From positions 1,426,001 through 1,490,000 of the forward strand of contig NZ_PGFG01000001.1 in assembly GCF_002797735.1 (NCBI RefSeq): DNA of 64,000 nt, given 5' to 3'. Under the pieces are notes generated by a model that had not been told where the DNA came from, searched no databases, and was given only the letters and a program-made list of their open reading frames with translations. This stretch comes from Thermoflavifilum aggregans. Its GTDB lineage: Bacteria > Bacteroidota > Bacteroidia > Chitinophagales > Chitinophagaceae. A program made the position numbers and the translations under genes. How positions within the stretch are numbered: the first letter of the stretch is position 1; each line of letters opens with the position of its first letter. This document shows, piece by piece, positions 54,829 to 63,253 of the stretch.

Positions 54829-56739
54829 TCATCGGATGAGCAACACGGTGCCTTTTGCCTGAAAGGTTTTGCCGTTTTGTTTTTGATAGATGATATACCA
54901 CACATACGCGCCCATGTCGCAAGGCCGGCCATGGGCAGTGCCATCCCAGCCGGTTTGGGGATCGGAAGTATGAAAAATTTCATTTCCCCAGCGATCGTAG
55001 ATGGTCATGGAAAACGATCGCAGTGCAAACGTCTGCTTGGGCCGGAAACGATCATTGATACCATCACCATTGGGCGTGAAGGCGTTGGGCACTAGCAATT
55101 CGGGTGCACATGAAATAAAATCCACCCGGATGGTGTCGCGCACTGTACCGCATACATTGCTTTCCTCTACGATATACGCACCGCTCTGATAGATGGTGCG
55201 CCGGATGCTGTCGCTTCCATCCTGCCAGCGATAGGCAGTAGCCACGGGTGAATAGGCGTTCAGAGAAAAAGTATCGCCCAGGCAGGTCGTGGTATCGGGG
55301 CCGAGGAATACGGAAGGCTGGTTCAGATGATCAATCCGGATGCTGTCGCTTTTGCTGCAGGCGCCCTGGCTTACCTGTACGGCATACAGGCCGGCCTGTT
55401 TCACCCATATCGAAGCCGTTTGTTCGCCGGTGTTCCATTGATAGGTAGCACCGGGGTTAAAGGCATTGAGCTGCAGGCTATCGGCATTGCAAAGCAGGGT
55501 GTCGCGGCCCAGATTCACCTGGAGTGTGTTGGCCTGCACCTGAATCCATCTGCTTTCATCCAGCACACAGCCGCCACGGGTGATGAGATGCAGCGCATAA
55601 TTGCCGGATGCGGCCGGCGAAGCATTCGGGAAAATCAGTGCAGAATCAGTGCGGATACTGCCATCGGGCAGCAGCCATTGGTAGGTACCCGCAAAAGCAG
55701 CGGCAAGCGAAAGGGTATCCTGTTCACATACTGGCGCATGGGTTTGGATGATGGGCAGGGCTGGATGCTCAATGAAGACCGGAATCGGATCGGAAGATAC
55801 CCGGCAGTTGGGCGATTGGATATTACCCTGTTCGGCAGCCAGCAGCCGGTACCAGCCTGAGTCGGCTGGCTGTGCATCGGGAATATCCAGTGTAAGCCCG
55901 GTAGCTCCGGCTATATCATTCCAGTTTTGCTGGTCCTTGCTGAACTGCCACTGATAAGCCGGTTCCCGGTAATAACCTGCTTCCACGGTAGCATTCAGGG
56001 TGATATGATCATGCACGCAGGCAAACTGTCCGTTATTTTGGTAGGTACCCGAAACCTGTGTTTGGATAGCCGGGCCGCACAGCGTGAAGGTAATATCGTC
56101 CAGGGCCAGGTCATTGCCATTGCCACCGGGGTTGTCGTTGAAGATAGTCAGGATCAGGCTGCTTTCGCCGGGCGGCAGGGTAAAAGGCATGCCATATTCT
56201 GTCCACGTAAATACATCGTAACGGGGAATGGTGCCTGTGGCATATTGCGCCAGGGTATCGCCAGTTTTGGCGCTGCGGATAAGAAAGCGAACAGCCGGAT
56301 CGAGGGGTGTCTGGGCATACTGATTTCTGGGGAGCAGGTTGGCAATCCATGCGGAAAAATAGAAGCGGCTGCCCTGACAAAGCCCGTCAATTTCTTTTTC
56401 ATAAAATTTTCCCGGATCATAGCTCGCATTCACAATCATCATGTAGCCATTGCCCGTATGGTCTTTCCCATTGGCAAACCAGTTGAACATGGGGCCGGTG
56501 GTTTTTTTGATGCTGTATTGACCGTCCTGGATTTCACCCTGGGATACATACTGATAGGTGGTGACTGTTGTTGGCAATGGCGGCCCCACTTCCGGTGAGG
56601 AAGCATTTCCTCCGAAGGTTTCCTGAAATATCGGACTTCCCGTGCACTGGGCATGAACTGGCAAAGAAGCATGCAAACACAAGCCCATGCAGATAATCCA
56701 TGCTCCGGCGGCGACGGGGTAAACCCTTTTCATATTCAT
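54829..56739 (-). CDS. Secreted protein with Ig-like regions and gliding-motility (T9SS type B) C-terminal domain
   Basis: The 636-residue protein has a signal peptide, an N-terminal lectin-like domain (about 35-215; CTGSPIFQETFGGN, GNDLALDDITF), an Ig-like region (YQWQFSKDQQNWNDIAGATG), PKD/CHU-type repeats (NLGRDTLLCNADSLQLNAF, FLGPDTTTCLGDTFSLNAY), and a CHU_C domain (VPNAFTPNGDGINDRFRPK, YDRWGNEIFHTSDPQTGWDG, YVWYIIYQ). The last module is the type B sorting signal for the type IX secretion system, so the protein should be exported to the cell surface. It is probably an adhesin. It converges on the secreted isomerase-like gene with only four bases between stops. Confidence 0.88.
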   Translation of the reverse strand: MNMKRVYPVAAGAWIICMGLCLHASLPVHAQCTGSPIFQETFGGNASSPEVGPPLPTTVTTYQYVSQGEIQDGQYSIKKTTGPMFNWFANGKDHTGNGYMMIVNASYDPGKFYEKEIDGLCQGSRFYFSAWIANLLPRNQYAQTPLDPAVRFLIRSAKTGDTLAQYATGTIPRYDVFTWTEYGMPFTLPPGESSLILTIFNDNPGGNGNDLALDDITFTLCGPAIQTQVSGTYQNNGQFACVHDHITLNATVEAGYYREPAYQWQFSKDQQNWNDIAGATGLTLDIPDAQPADSGWYRLLAAEQGNIQSPNCRVSSDPIPVFIEHPALPIIQTHAPVCEQDTLSLAAAFAGTYQWLLPDGSIRTDSALIFPNASPAASGNYALHLITRGGCVLDESRWIQVQANTLQVNLGRDTLLCNADSLQLNAFNPGATYQWNTGEQTASIWVKQAGLYAVQVSQGACSKSDSIRIDHLNQPSVFLGPDTTTCLGDTFSLNAYSPVATAYRWQDGSDSIRRTIYQSGAYIVEESNVCGTVRDTIRVDFISCAPELLVPNAFTPNGDGINDRFRPKQTFALRSFSMTIYDRWGNEIFHTSDPQTGWDGTAHGRPCDMGAYVWYIIYQKQNGKTFQAKGTVLLIR

Positions 56740-56780
56740 ACAAAAAAAAGAAAAGACGGGGATTTTACGGGCATTTCAGG

Positions 56781-56820
56781 AAAAAAACAGGGAACCGGCT
56801 GAAAGATGCCAGTTCCCTGT
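56781..56820 (-). terminator. Intrinsic terminator after the M13 peptidase gene
   Basis: On the minus strand a perfect 9-bp stem ACAGGGAAC / GTTCCCTGT with a 16-base loop is followed by seven T. It lies 27 bp after the peptidase stop and before the T9SS-sorted protein gene, so those two minus-strand genes are separate transcripts. Confidence 0.88.
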
Positions 56821-56846
56821 CTGAAAAAAGGCCGGGGTAGCAGCTT

Positions 56847-58877
56847 TTACCAGATATGCACCCGCAGGCTATCCGGCCTGTACATTTTCTGGCCAGGTTG
56901 TACGTTGTAAGCCTGATAGAAAGGGGTGAGATCTGAAAGCGGATTGTTGACTCGGTACATTTCCGGCGAATGCGGATCGGTCTGCAGGCGCAGCCGGGCC
57001 AATTTATCGGTATTCTTCATGCGCCAGATCTGGGCATAGGAAAGGAAAAACCGCTGATCAGGCGTCAATCCGTCAATCAGCTGATTGCTTTTTCCTTCCG
57101 GTGTATTCTTGAAAGCCGCGTAGGCAATAGCTACACCTCCAATATCGGCAATATTTTCTCCCAGGGTGAGTTTGCCGTTCACATGCAGGCTGTCCAGAAT
57201 CACGGAGTTGTTGTATTGTTCAATCACCAGCTGAGCTTTCTGCATGAAGCGGGCTGAATCCTGCGGGGTCCACCAGTTGCGCAGGTTGCCATCGGCATCA
57301 TATTGACGGCCTTCATCATCAAAGCCATGGGTCATTTCATGACCGATAACTGCGCCGATACCGCCGTAGTTCACCGCATCATCGCCGTTTTGATAGAAGA
57401 AGGGGGGCTGCAGGATGCCGGCGGGGAAGACAATTTCATTGAAAGTAGGATTGTAATAGGCATTGACGGTAGGTGCGGTCATAAACCATTCGGAACGATC
57501 AACTGGTTTACCGATTTTGGCAATCATGCGGTTGTATTCATACGCATCACACGACTGGATATTGCGGATCAGCGAATCACGGACGATATGCACGGTGGCA
57601 TAATCCTTCCACTTGTCGGGATAACCGATTTTTTTGGTAAATGCTTCCAGTTTCTGAATAGCTTTTTGCTTGGTGCTGTCGCTCATCCAGTCGAGGTTGC
57701 GGATGCGTTCTTCGTAGGTTTTCTGGAGGTTGTTCACCAGTTCCATCATGCGCTGTTTGGCTGCCGGCGGGAAGAAGCGGGCCACATACAGTTGACCCAG
57801 CCCGTCGCCCATTTCGTTATCCACCATGGAACACATGCGTTTCCAGCGTTCTTGTTGTTCACGCTGGCCGCGAAGGGTGCGGCCGTAATAGTCGAAACTG
57901 GCATCCACAAAAGGTTTGCTCAGATAAGCAGCGTAGTTGTTGATCAGATGGAAGCGCAGATAAGCTTTCCATACAGGCAGAGGCGTAGCTTTGAGCTGCT
58001 GGGATAGACCTTTGTAAAATTCCGGCTGACCGACCAGAGCTGTATCCTGGCCGGTAACGCCCAGCTGCTGGAGAAAGCCGTTCCAGTCAATGCCGGTCGT
58101 GGCGGTGAGCTGCTTCAGCGTGAGTTTGTGGTAATTTGCGTTGGGATCGCGGAGTTCTACGGGTGATTTAGAAACCTTGGCCAGAGCGGTTTCCAGCTGC
58201 ATGATTTTGCCTGCATCTTGGCGGGCTTTTGCGGAATCTTCGCCGCTAAGTGTCAGGATGCGGATTACATATTGCAAATAGGCCTGTTGCACGGCTTTGG
58301 TAGCGCTGTCGGTCCGGAAATAATAATCGCGCGTGGGCAGCCCCAGTCCGCCCTGGTTGAACTGAGCCAGCATCTTGCTGCTGTTTTTATCGTCGGGCGA
58401 GGCATAGAAGCGGAACAGCAAATCATCGCCCTTGCGGTGTTCGGCTGCAGCGAAATACAAGACATCGGTGGGTGATTGCAGCTGTTCGATTTTCTGCAGA
58501 TCTCCCTGAAGGGGTGTGAGGCCCAATTTTTCCACGGTAGCCGAGTCCATGCCACTGGCATACAGGTCGCCCACTTTTTTGGCAATACTTCCTTCGGGTA
58601 GGTTTTTGTCGTTAGCCACGGAATCCAGGATCAGGCGCATGTTTTTCAGGGCATTTTCCCGGAGGATGACAAAACTACCCCAGCTGCTCTGGGTAGGCGG
58701 GATTTCGGTATGCTTCAGCCAGTTGCCGTTGGCATACAGGTAGAAATTATCACCCGGCACCACGGTTGTATCCATGCCGGTGAAATCCAGAAAGGTCTGG
58801 GCTTGTTTTTCCTGGTGTGTACCGCAGGAGGCTAGCAGCCAGCCGGCACATAGAAGGGCAAGATGAGTACGTTTCAT
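56847..58877 (-). CDS. M13 family (neprilysin-like) zinc metallopeptidase lipoprotein
   Basis: ATG 58877 opens a lipoprotein signal (LLASCGTHQ) and gives 676 residues, the normal size; a longer frame from 58970 is rejected. The N-terminal helical domain (from FLDFTGMDTTVVPGDNFYLYANGNWLKHTEIP) precedes the catalytic domain. That domain carries NAYYNPTFNEIVFPAGILQPPFF, the HEXXH motif in VIGHEMTHGFDDEG, the third zinc ligand in GENIADIGG and the terminal CW-like motif replaced by RVHIW. M13 enzymes cleave short peptides. The lipoprotein anchor places it in the periplasm or at the outer membrane. It is monocistronic. Confidence 0.92.
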   Translation of the reverse strand: MKRTHLALLCAGWLLASCGTHQEKQAQTFLDFTGMDTTVVPGDNFYLYANGNWLKHTEIPPTQSSWGSFVILRENALKNMRLILDSVANDKNLPEGSIAKKVGDLYASGMDSATVEKLGLTPLQGDLQKIEQLQSPTDVLYFAAAEHRKGDDLLFRFYASPDDKNSSKMLAQFNQGGLGLPTRDYYFRTDSATKAVQQAYLQYVIRILTLSGEDSAKARQDAGKIMQLETALAKVSKSPVELRDPNANYHKLTLKQLTATTGIDWNGFLQQLGVTGQDTALVGQPEFYKGLSQQLKATPLPVWKAYLRFHLINNYAAYLSKPFVDASFDYYGRTLRGQREQQERWKRMCSMVDNEMGDGLGQLYVARFFPPAAKQRMMELVNNLQKTYEERIRNLDWMSDSTKQKAIQKLEAFTKKIGYPDKWKDYATVHIVRDSLIRNIQSCDAYEYNRMIAKIGKPVDRSEWFMTAPTVNAYYNPTFNEIVFPAGILQPPFFYQNGDDAVNYGGIGAVIGHEMTHGFDDEGRQYDADGNLRNWWTPQDSARFMQKAQLVIEQYNNSVILDSLHVNGKLTLGENIADIGGVAIAYAAFKNTPEGKSNQLIDGLTPDQRFFLSYAQIWRMKNTDKLARLRLQTDPHSPEMYRVNNPLSDLTPFYQAYNVQPGQKMYRPDSLRVHIW

Positions 58878-58976
58878 AAGCAAGCGTTTTGGTTGACGTT
58901 CGAAAATTAAACAATCTTTCAGGGAAAAGAAAAGAGATTTTGATGAACGGGATGTGGGGAAAGTTTGCAATTGTGT

Positions 58977-59657
58977 TTACCAGCTTGCAAATGAATTTTG
59001 TTTCTTCCACATCCACTCTATATCTAAATCGTCAATTGCGATAGTGATTTTTTTATTGGAATATTGTAAGCTTGTATCAATTAAGTCGTAAATTGTTTTG
59101 TTAATTCAGTTAGAGGTATTTTTCATGTAGCAATTTAATTCCAATCATAATTTTAGGGAACGATAAGGTAAGGCTTTCAATAACTAATTTTCTCTTGTGA
59201 GCATTCAGTTTTTTCTTAATTTTTTTATTTTCAGCAAATGGCTTAATGGATAATAAACCAGAAAAAAATCATTCAGCAAATAATATGTATCTGAAAAATT
59301 CAATGGATGAAAGATCATTTGATAAACCTCATTATCCTTATTGTCCAGGTATTCAAGTATCATATTAGTGCATGAGGTTTTTTCAGCATCTTATGCCTCC
59401 TCTATGTCCATTAAAAAACTTTTAGACCTGTTGACTTTCCTGATTAATTCTGCCACTTTTTCGGCAAGAGGAGCACGATTTAGCTTATTTTCTTTTTTGC
59501 ATTGAATGGGCTTTCTGGAAGGATTATTTTTGTCTTTTTGTGTGAATCTTTTCTGTGTATATGTCAATCCAGAAATTTCTGTTTTTATGTTTTTATTGCC
59601 GATAAATAGTAAGTGAGAAAGTTTTTCTTTTTCTACAAATCTTGGGAGGAATCTCAT
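58977..59657 (-). pseudogene. AT-rich decayed reading-frame chain next to tRNA-Pro
   Basis: No intact gene fits this 784-bp gap (58878-59661). On the minus strand one frame stays open from the tRNA edge to TAA 59391 (...LIRKVNRSKSFLMDIEEA). It continues in the same frame after the stop as a 52-residue piece (59363-59205, starting MILEYLDNKDNEVYQM). It shifts frame in an A-rich run to ...HKRKLVIESLTLSFPKIM (stop at 59110), then returns to the first frame as 59105-58977 with KKITIAIDDLDIEWMWKK, which looks like a Walker B (hhhhDDLD) of a KAP/Sll1717-like P-loop ATPase. One stop plus two frame changes suggest a decaying gene. The family guess is weak. Confidence 0.4.
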
Positions 59658-59661
59658 TGAG

Positions 59662-59737
59662 TCGGGGCGGCAGGATTCGAACCTGCGACCTCCAGGTCCC
59701 AAACCTGGCGCGATGGACCGGACTACGCTACACCCCG
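59662..59737 (-). tRNA. tRNA-Pro (anticodon TGG)
   Basis: The 76-base cloverleaf on the minus strand has acceptor CGGGGTG / CGCCCCG (one G-T pair) with discriminator A. The anticodon arm CCAGG-TTTGGGA-CCTGG gives anticodon TGG. The T-arm is GCAGG-TTCGAAT-CCTGC. CCA is not encoded. Its 3' end faces the AT-rich decayed region, the side where integrating elements usually insert, but no duplicated 3' end was found. Confidence 0.95.
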
Positions 59738-59839
59738 ATGATTGACTGGCCTGCAGATATTCAGGAACACGTGGCAAAGATAAGGGTTCACACGGAATAC
59801 TTCGTTGTCTTTCCTGTTAGTTCATCACGAGTATCAGTT

Positions 59840-61141
59840 CTAACGGAGCACAGGCAATATTTCCAGGATGCTTTCTTCTGCAGCCTGAAGGGTTTGGGCA
59901 ATATCGGCATCGCTTAATGCATCGCACACAAACCAGCTTTCAAATGGTGATGGCGGCAGATAAATGCCCCTGTTTAACATGGCATGGAAAAACTGCCGGA
60001 ACAGCTCATTGCTTGCCGCTTTAGCTGCAGCAAAATCATTTACCGGATATTCCGTGAAAAACACGCTGAGCATGGAACCTACATGCGGGATCTGATGCAC
60101 CACACCCGCTTTACCGAAGACCGTATTCAGGCCATCGGCCAGCTTTTGGGTTTTTTGCTCCAGGCTTTCATAGATATGCCGGTTCAGATCCAGCTCGCGC
60201 AGCAGGGTATAGCCTGCAATCATAGCCAGCGGGTTGCCGCTGAGGGTACCAGCCTGATACACTTCTCCTGCCGGTGCCAGGTGCGACATGATTTGCTTTT
60301 TTCCGCCCACGGCTCCTACGGGCAGCCCGCCTCCGATGATTTTACCGAACGTAATCAGATCCGCATCCAGATTGAATTTTTCCTGGGCTCCGCCCGGAGC
60401 GATGCGGAAGCCGGTCATCACTTCATCCAGTATAAAAACGATCCCACGCTCTTTACAACGTTGCTGCAGGCCTTCCAAGAAGCCGGGCAATGGCGGCACA
60501 CAGCCCATATTGCCCGCCACTGGCTCCACGATGATAGCAGCAATTTCGCCCGGATGGGCTTCTATAAGAGCATCCACGGCCTGCAGGTTGTTGTACGGAG
60601 CTACCAGTGTATCCTGCGCGACGGCAGCCGGCACGCCGGGCACCTGCTGAATATCCAGCGTGGCCACACCACTGCCGGCACTCACCAGAAAGCTATCGGC
60701 ATGTCCATGATAGCAGCCTTCAAACTTGATGATTTTATTTTTTCCGGTATAACCCCGTGCCAGCCGGATGGCCGTCATGCAGGCTTCTGTGCCGGAGTTT
60801 ACCATTCGCACCTGATCCAAGCGCTGCACCATGCGAATGATTTGTTCGGCCATCAGCACTTCCAGCTCCGTAGGTGCTCCGAAAGAGGTGGCATGCGGCA
60901 CCTGCTCCTGAAGAGCCCGAACCACGGGTTCATAGGCATGTCCCAGGATCATGGGTCCCCAGGAATTGACATAATCAATATACCGGTTGCCATCAACATC
61001 ATACAGATAAGCGCCTTTTGCTGAAGCCATAAAAGGAGGGATACCCCCCACATGCCTGAAAGCCCGTACCGGAGAATTGACTCCACCGGGGATGAGTTGC
61101 TGTGCCCGCTCGAAGAGTTGTTTGCTTCTGGTCAGATTCAT
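59840..61141 (-). CDS. hemL: Glutamate-1-semialdehyde 2,1-aminomutase
   Basis: ATG 61141 (MNLTRSKQLFERAQQLIPGG) gives 433 residues, the usual size; the longer frame to 61297 is rejected. Family motifs: GVNSPVRAFRHVGG, DYVNSWGPMILGHA, MVNSGTEACMTAIRLARG, DEVMTGFRIAPGGAQ, and the PLP lysine in DLITFGKIIGGGLPVGAVGG. It moves the amino group of glutamate-1-semialdehyde to give 5-aminolevulinate in the C5 haem pathway. It is the last of four minus-strand hem genes (gap of 40 bp to hemB). The protein is cytoplasmic. Confidence 0.95.
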   Translation of the reverse strand: MNLTRSKQLFERAQQLIPGGVNSPVRAFRHVGGIPPFMASAKGAYLYDVDGNRYIDYVNSWGPMILGHAYEPVVRALQEQVPHATSFGAPTELEVLMAEQIIRMVQRLDQVRMVNSGTEACMTAIRLARGYTGKNKIIKFEGCYHGHADSFLVSAGSGVATLDIQQVPGVPAAVAQDTLVAPYNNLQAVDALIEAHPGEIAAIIVEPVAGNMGCVPPLPGFLEGLQQRCKERGIVFILDEVMTGFRIAPGGAQEKFNLDADLITFGKIIGGGLPVGAVGGKKQIMSHLAPAGEVYQAGTLSGNPLAMIAGYTLLRELDLNRHIYESLEQKTQKLADGLNTVFGKAGVVHQIPHVGSMLSVFFTEYPVNDFAAAKAASNELFRQFFHAMLNRGIYLPPSPFESWFVCDALSDADIAQTLQAAEESILEILPVLR

Positions 61142-61181
61142 GTCGCAAATATGGGTTACAAAAAACGAATTCCGCAAAGGC

Positions 61182-62168
61182 TTATTCTGCCACTTCCTGT
61201 AACAACTGGGCGGCCTGTTTGGCAAAATAGGTGGCAATGAGGTCGGCCCCGGCGCGCCGGATGCCGGTGAGGATTTCGAGGATGGCTTTTTCTTCATCGA
61301 GCCAGCCCATCTGCGCGGCAGCCTTGATCATGGCATATTCACCGGATACGTGATAGGCACTCACGGGCACCTGTACTTGTTGTTTAACGGCATGAATAAT
61401 ATCCAGATAAGCGACGGCCGGCTTCACCATCACGATATCGGCACCTTCTTCCACATCCTGCAGCACTTCCTTGATGGCTTCGCGGCTGTTGGCATAATCC
61501 ATCTGATAGGTTTTTTTGTCGCCAAAACCCGGAGCTGAGTCCAGCGCATCGCGGAAAGGGCCGTACAGGCAGGATGCGTATTTGGCACTGTAGGCCATGA
61601 TGCCGGTTTTGTGAAAACCATGTGCTTCCAGCGCCTGGCGGATAGCTCCGATCCGGCCATCCATCATATCGCTGGGGGCTACAAAATCAGCTCCCGCCTG
61701 GGCATGGCTTACGCTCATCTGCGCCAGCACTTCCACGGTGGGATCGTTTACGATTTCTCCGTTTTCCACAATGCCGTCGTGGCCGTAGGTGGAGTAGGGA
61801 TCCAGCGCTACATCGGTCATCACGCAGATTTCCGGCAGGTTGTGTTTGATGCTGCGAATCGCCCGCTGCATGAGGCCGTCCGGATTCAACGCTTCCTTTC
61901 CCGTATTGTCTTTCAATTCATCGGGAACTTTGGCAAAAAGCAATACGCATTTTACCCCTACACTCCAGAGTTCTTTTACTTCTTTCATCAATTCATCCAG
62001 GCTAAGCCGGAAATAACCGGGCATGGAAGGGATGGGTTCTCTCACATCCTTGCCTTCGGTCACAAAAAGCGGAGCGATCAGCTGTGCGGGATGCAGCCTT
62101 GTTTCCCGCACCATGCTGCGGATGGTGGCAGACTGCCTGAGAATACGGTAACGTTTGGATAAAATCAT
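61182..62168 (-). CDS. hemB: Delta-aminolevulinic acid dehydratase (porphobilinogen synthase)
   Basis: ATG 62168 (MILSKRYRILRQS) gives 328 residues, typical for HemB; the frame extends ten residues further to 62198. Motifs: LIAPLFVTEGK, VMTDVALDPYSTYGHDG, the Schiff-base lysines in MAYSAKYASCLYGPF and MVKPAVAYLD, and VSGEYAMIKAA. The metal loop CxCxC of zinc enzymes is replaced by the DVALDPY type, indicating a magnesium-dependent form. It condenses two 5-aminolevulinate molecules to porphobilinogen. It lies between hemF (34-bp gap) and hemL. Confidence 0.95.
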   Translation of the reverse strand: MILSKRYRILRQSATIRSMVRETRLHPAQLIAPLFVTEGKDVREPIPSMPGYFRLSLDELMKEVKELWSVGVKCVLLFAKVPDELKDNTGKEALNPDGLMQRAIRSIKHNLPEICVMTDVALDPYSTYGHDGIVENGEIVNDPTVEVLAQMSVSHAQAGADFVAPSDMMDGRIGAIRQALEAHGFHKTGIMAYSAKYASCLYGPFRDALDSAPGFGDKKTYQMDYANSREAIKEVLQDVEEGADIVMVKPAVAYLDIIHAVKQQVQVPVSAYHVSGEYAMIKAAAQMGWLDEEKAILEILTGIRRAGADLIATYFAKQAAQLLQEVAE

Positions 62169-62202
62169 AAGCTCGTTTTTTATCAATCTGTAAATCACAT
62201 TT

Positions 62203-63150
62203 TTACACCCATTGCCTGGGATGCTGGCAAACCTCCAGCAGAACTGCTTCTGGACTACCGGGTTCGGGCTGATACTGATATACCCATCGGGCCCGGGGTG
62301 GAAGACTCATCAGGATGCTTTCGGTGCGGCCGCCGGTTTTCAGGCCAAACAGGGTTCCCCGATCGTGAATCAGATTAAATTCTACATACCGCCCGCGGCG
62401 GATTTCCTGCCAATATTGTTCTTTTTCGCCATAGGGCATGTGTTTTCTGCGCTGAACGATGGGGAGATAAGCCGCTAAAAACGCCTCCTTTCCGGCCTGC
62501 TGAAAGGCAAACAGCTGTTCCAGGCTTAGGTTAGCCCGCGTGTCTGCCGGCCGGATATAATCGTAAAACACACCCCCAATGCCGCGAGCCTCTCCATCCC
62601 GATGAGCATTGCGGAAATAGGTATCGCATTCCTGCTTGAACATAGGGTATAAATCCTTCCCGAAGGGATCCATGGCTTGTTTCAAAGTCAGATGAAAATG
62701 CCGGGCATCTTCTTCAAACAGATAGTAGGGCGTAAGATCAGAGCCCCCACCAATCCAGCAGTCGGCTACATTTCCATCTGCATCATACAATTCAAAATAG
62801 CGCCAGTTGGCATGTACGGTTGGCACGTAGGGATTCAGCGGATGGATGACCAGCGACAGGCCGGCGGCAAATAAATAACGATGGGGTGTTTGCATGAGCT
62901 GCCGCAGGCTTTCGGGCAATTCGCCATACACGGCCGATGTGTTTACTCCTCCTTTTTCGAACACCTTGCCGTTTTCCATGATGCGGGTGATGCCTCCACC
63001 GCCGGCAGGCCTTTCCCAGGTATCAGACCGGAAGGCGGCCTGCCCGTCTTCAGCTTCCAGAGCTTGACAAATTTCATTTTGCCAGTGCCTGATAGTAGAG
63101 GCCCACTGCTGGGCCTCGAGGCTTAGGGATACATGTGTATCAGTTAGCAT
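62203..63150 (-). CDS. hemF: Oxygen-dependent coproporphyrinogen III oxidase
   Basis: ATG 63150 (MLTDTHVSLSLEAQ) gives 315 residues; the frame running to 63372 would cross the intergenic hairpin and is rejected. Motifs: RPAGGGGITRIMENGKVFEKGGVN, VHANWRYFE, WIGGGSDLTPYY, GIGGVFYDY, RRGRYVEFNLIHDRGTLFGLKTGGRTESILMSLPP. HemF uses O2 to decarboxylate two propionates, giving protoporphyrinogen IX. An oxygen-dependent enzyme shows that this organism makes haem under aerobic conditions, in line with its oxidases. It lies between hemE and hemB. Confidence 0.95.
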   Translation of the reverse strand: MLTDTHVSLSLEAQQWASTIRHWQNEICQALEAEDGQAAFRSDTWERPAGGGGITRIMENGKVFEKGGVNTSAVYGELPESLRQLMQTPHRYLFAAGLSLVIHPLNPYVPTVHANWRYFELYDADGNVADCWIGGGSDLTPYYLFEEDARHFHLTLKQAMDPFGKDLYPMFKQECDTYFRNAHRDGEARGIGGVFYDYIRPADTRANLSLEQLFAFQQAGKEAFLAAYLPIVQRRKHMPYGEKEQYWQEIRRGRYVEFNLIHDRGTLFGLKTGGRTESILMSLPPRARWVYQYQPEPGSPEAVLLEVCQHPRQWV

Positions 63151-63207
63151 ATCCACATTGCAAATTTCCAAAAACTTCGCTGGCTTTTTGGTTTGGCGTT
63201 TGTCAGA

Positions 63208-63222
63208 CCTGCCTTCGGCAGG
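63208..63222. repeat. Short inverted repeat between hemE and hemF
   Basis: CCTGCC and GGCAGG flank a 3-base loop (TTC). The hairpin lies in the 103-bp gap between the hemE stop and the hemF start. It has no T-run on the minus strand, so it is unlikely to be a complete terminator. No second copy was found in the window. Confidence 0.4.
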
Positions 63223-63253
63223 CATAGAGCTTTTCATCCAGACGGCTATCGGG

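Noticed and set aside
59391-59777. 128-codon frame running through tRNA-Pro
   Set aside because: The first third is the tRNA itself read as protein, so it cannot be a normal gene; only the part beyond the tRNA is considered, as a decayed remnant.
59984-61024. 346-codon open frame antisense to hemL
   Set aside because: Length arises from codon bias on the opposite strand; the sequence has no domain and hemL is certain.
63201-63230. CCTGCC-TTC-GGCAGG hairpin as a rho-independent terminator of hemE
   Set aside because: No T-run follows on the minus strand, so it was listed only as an inverted repeat.
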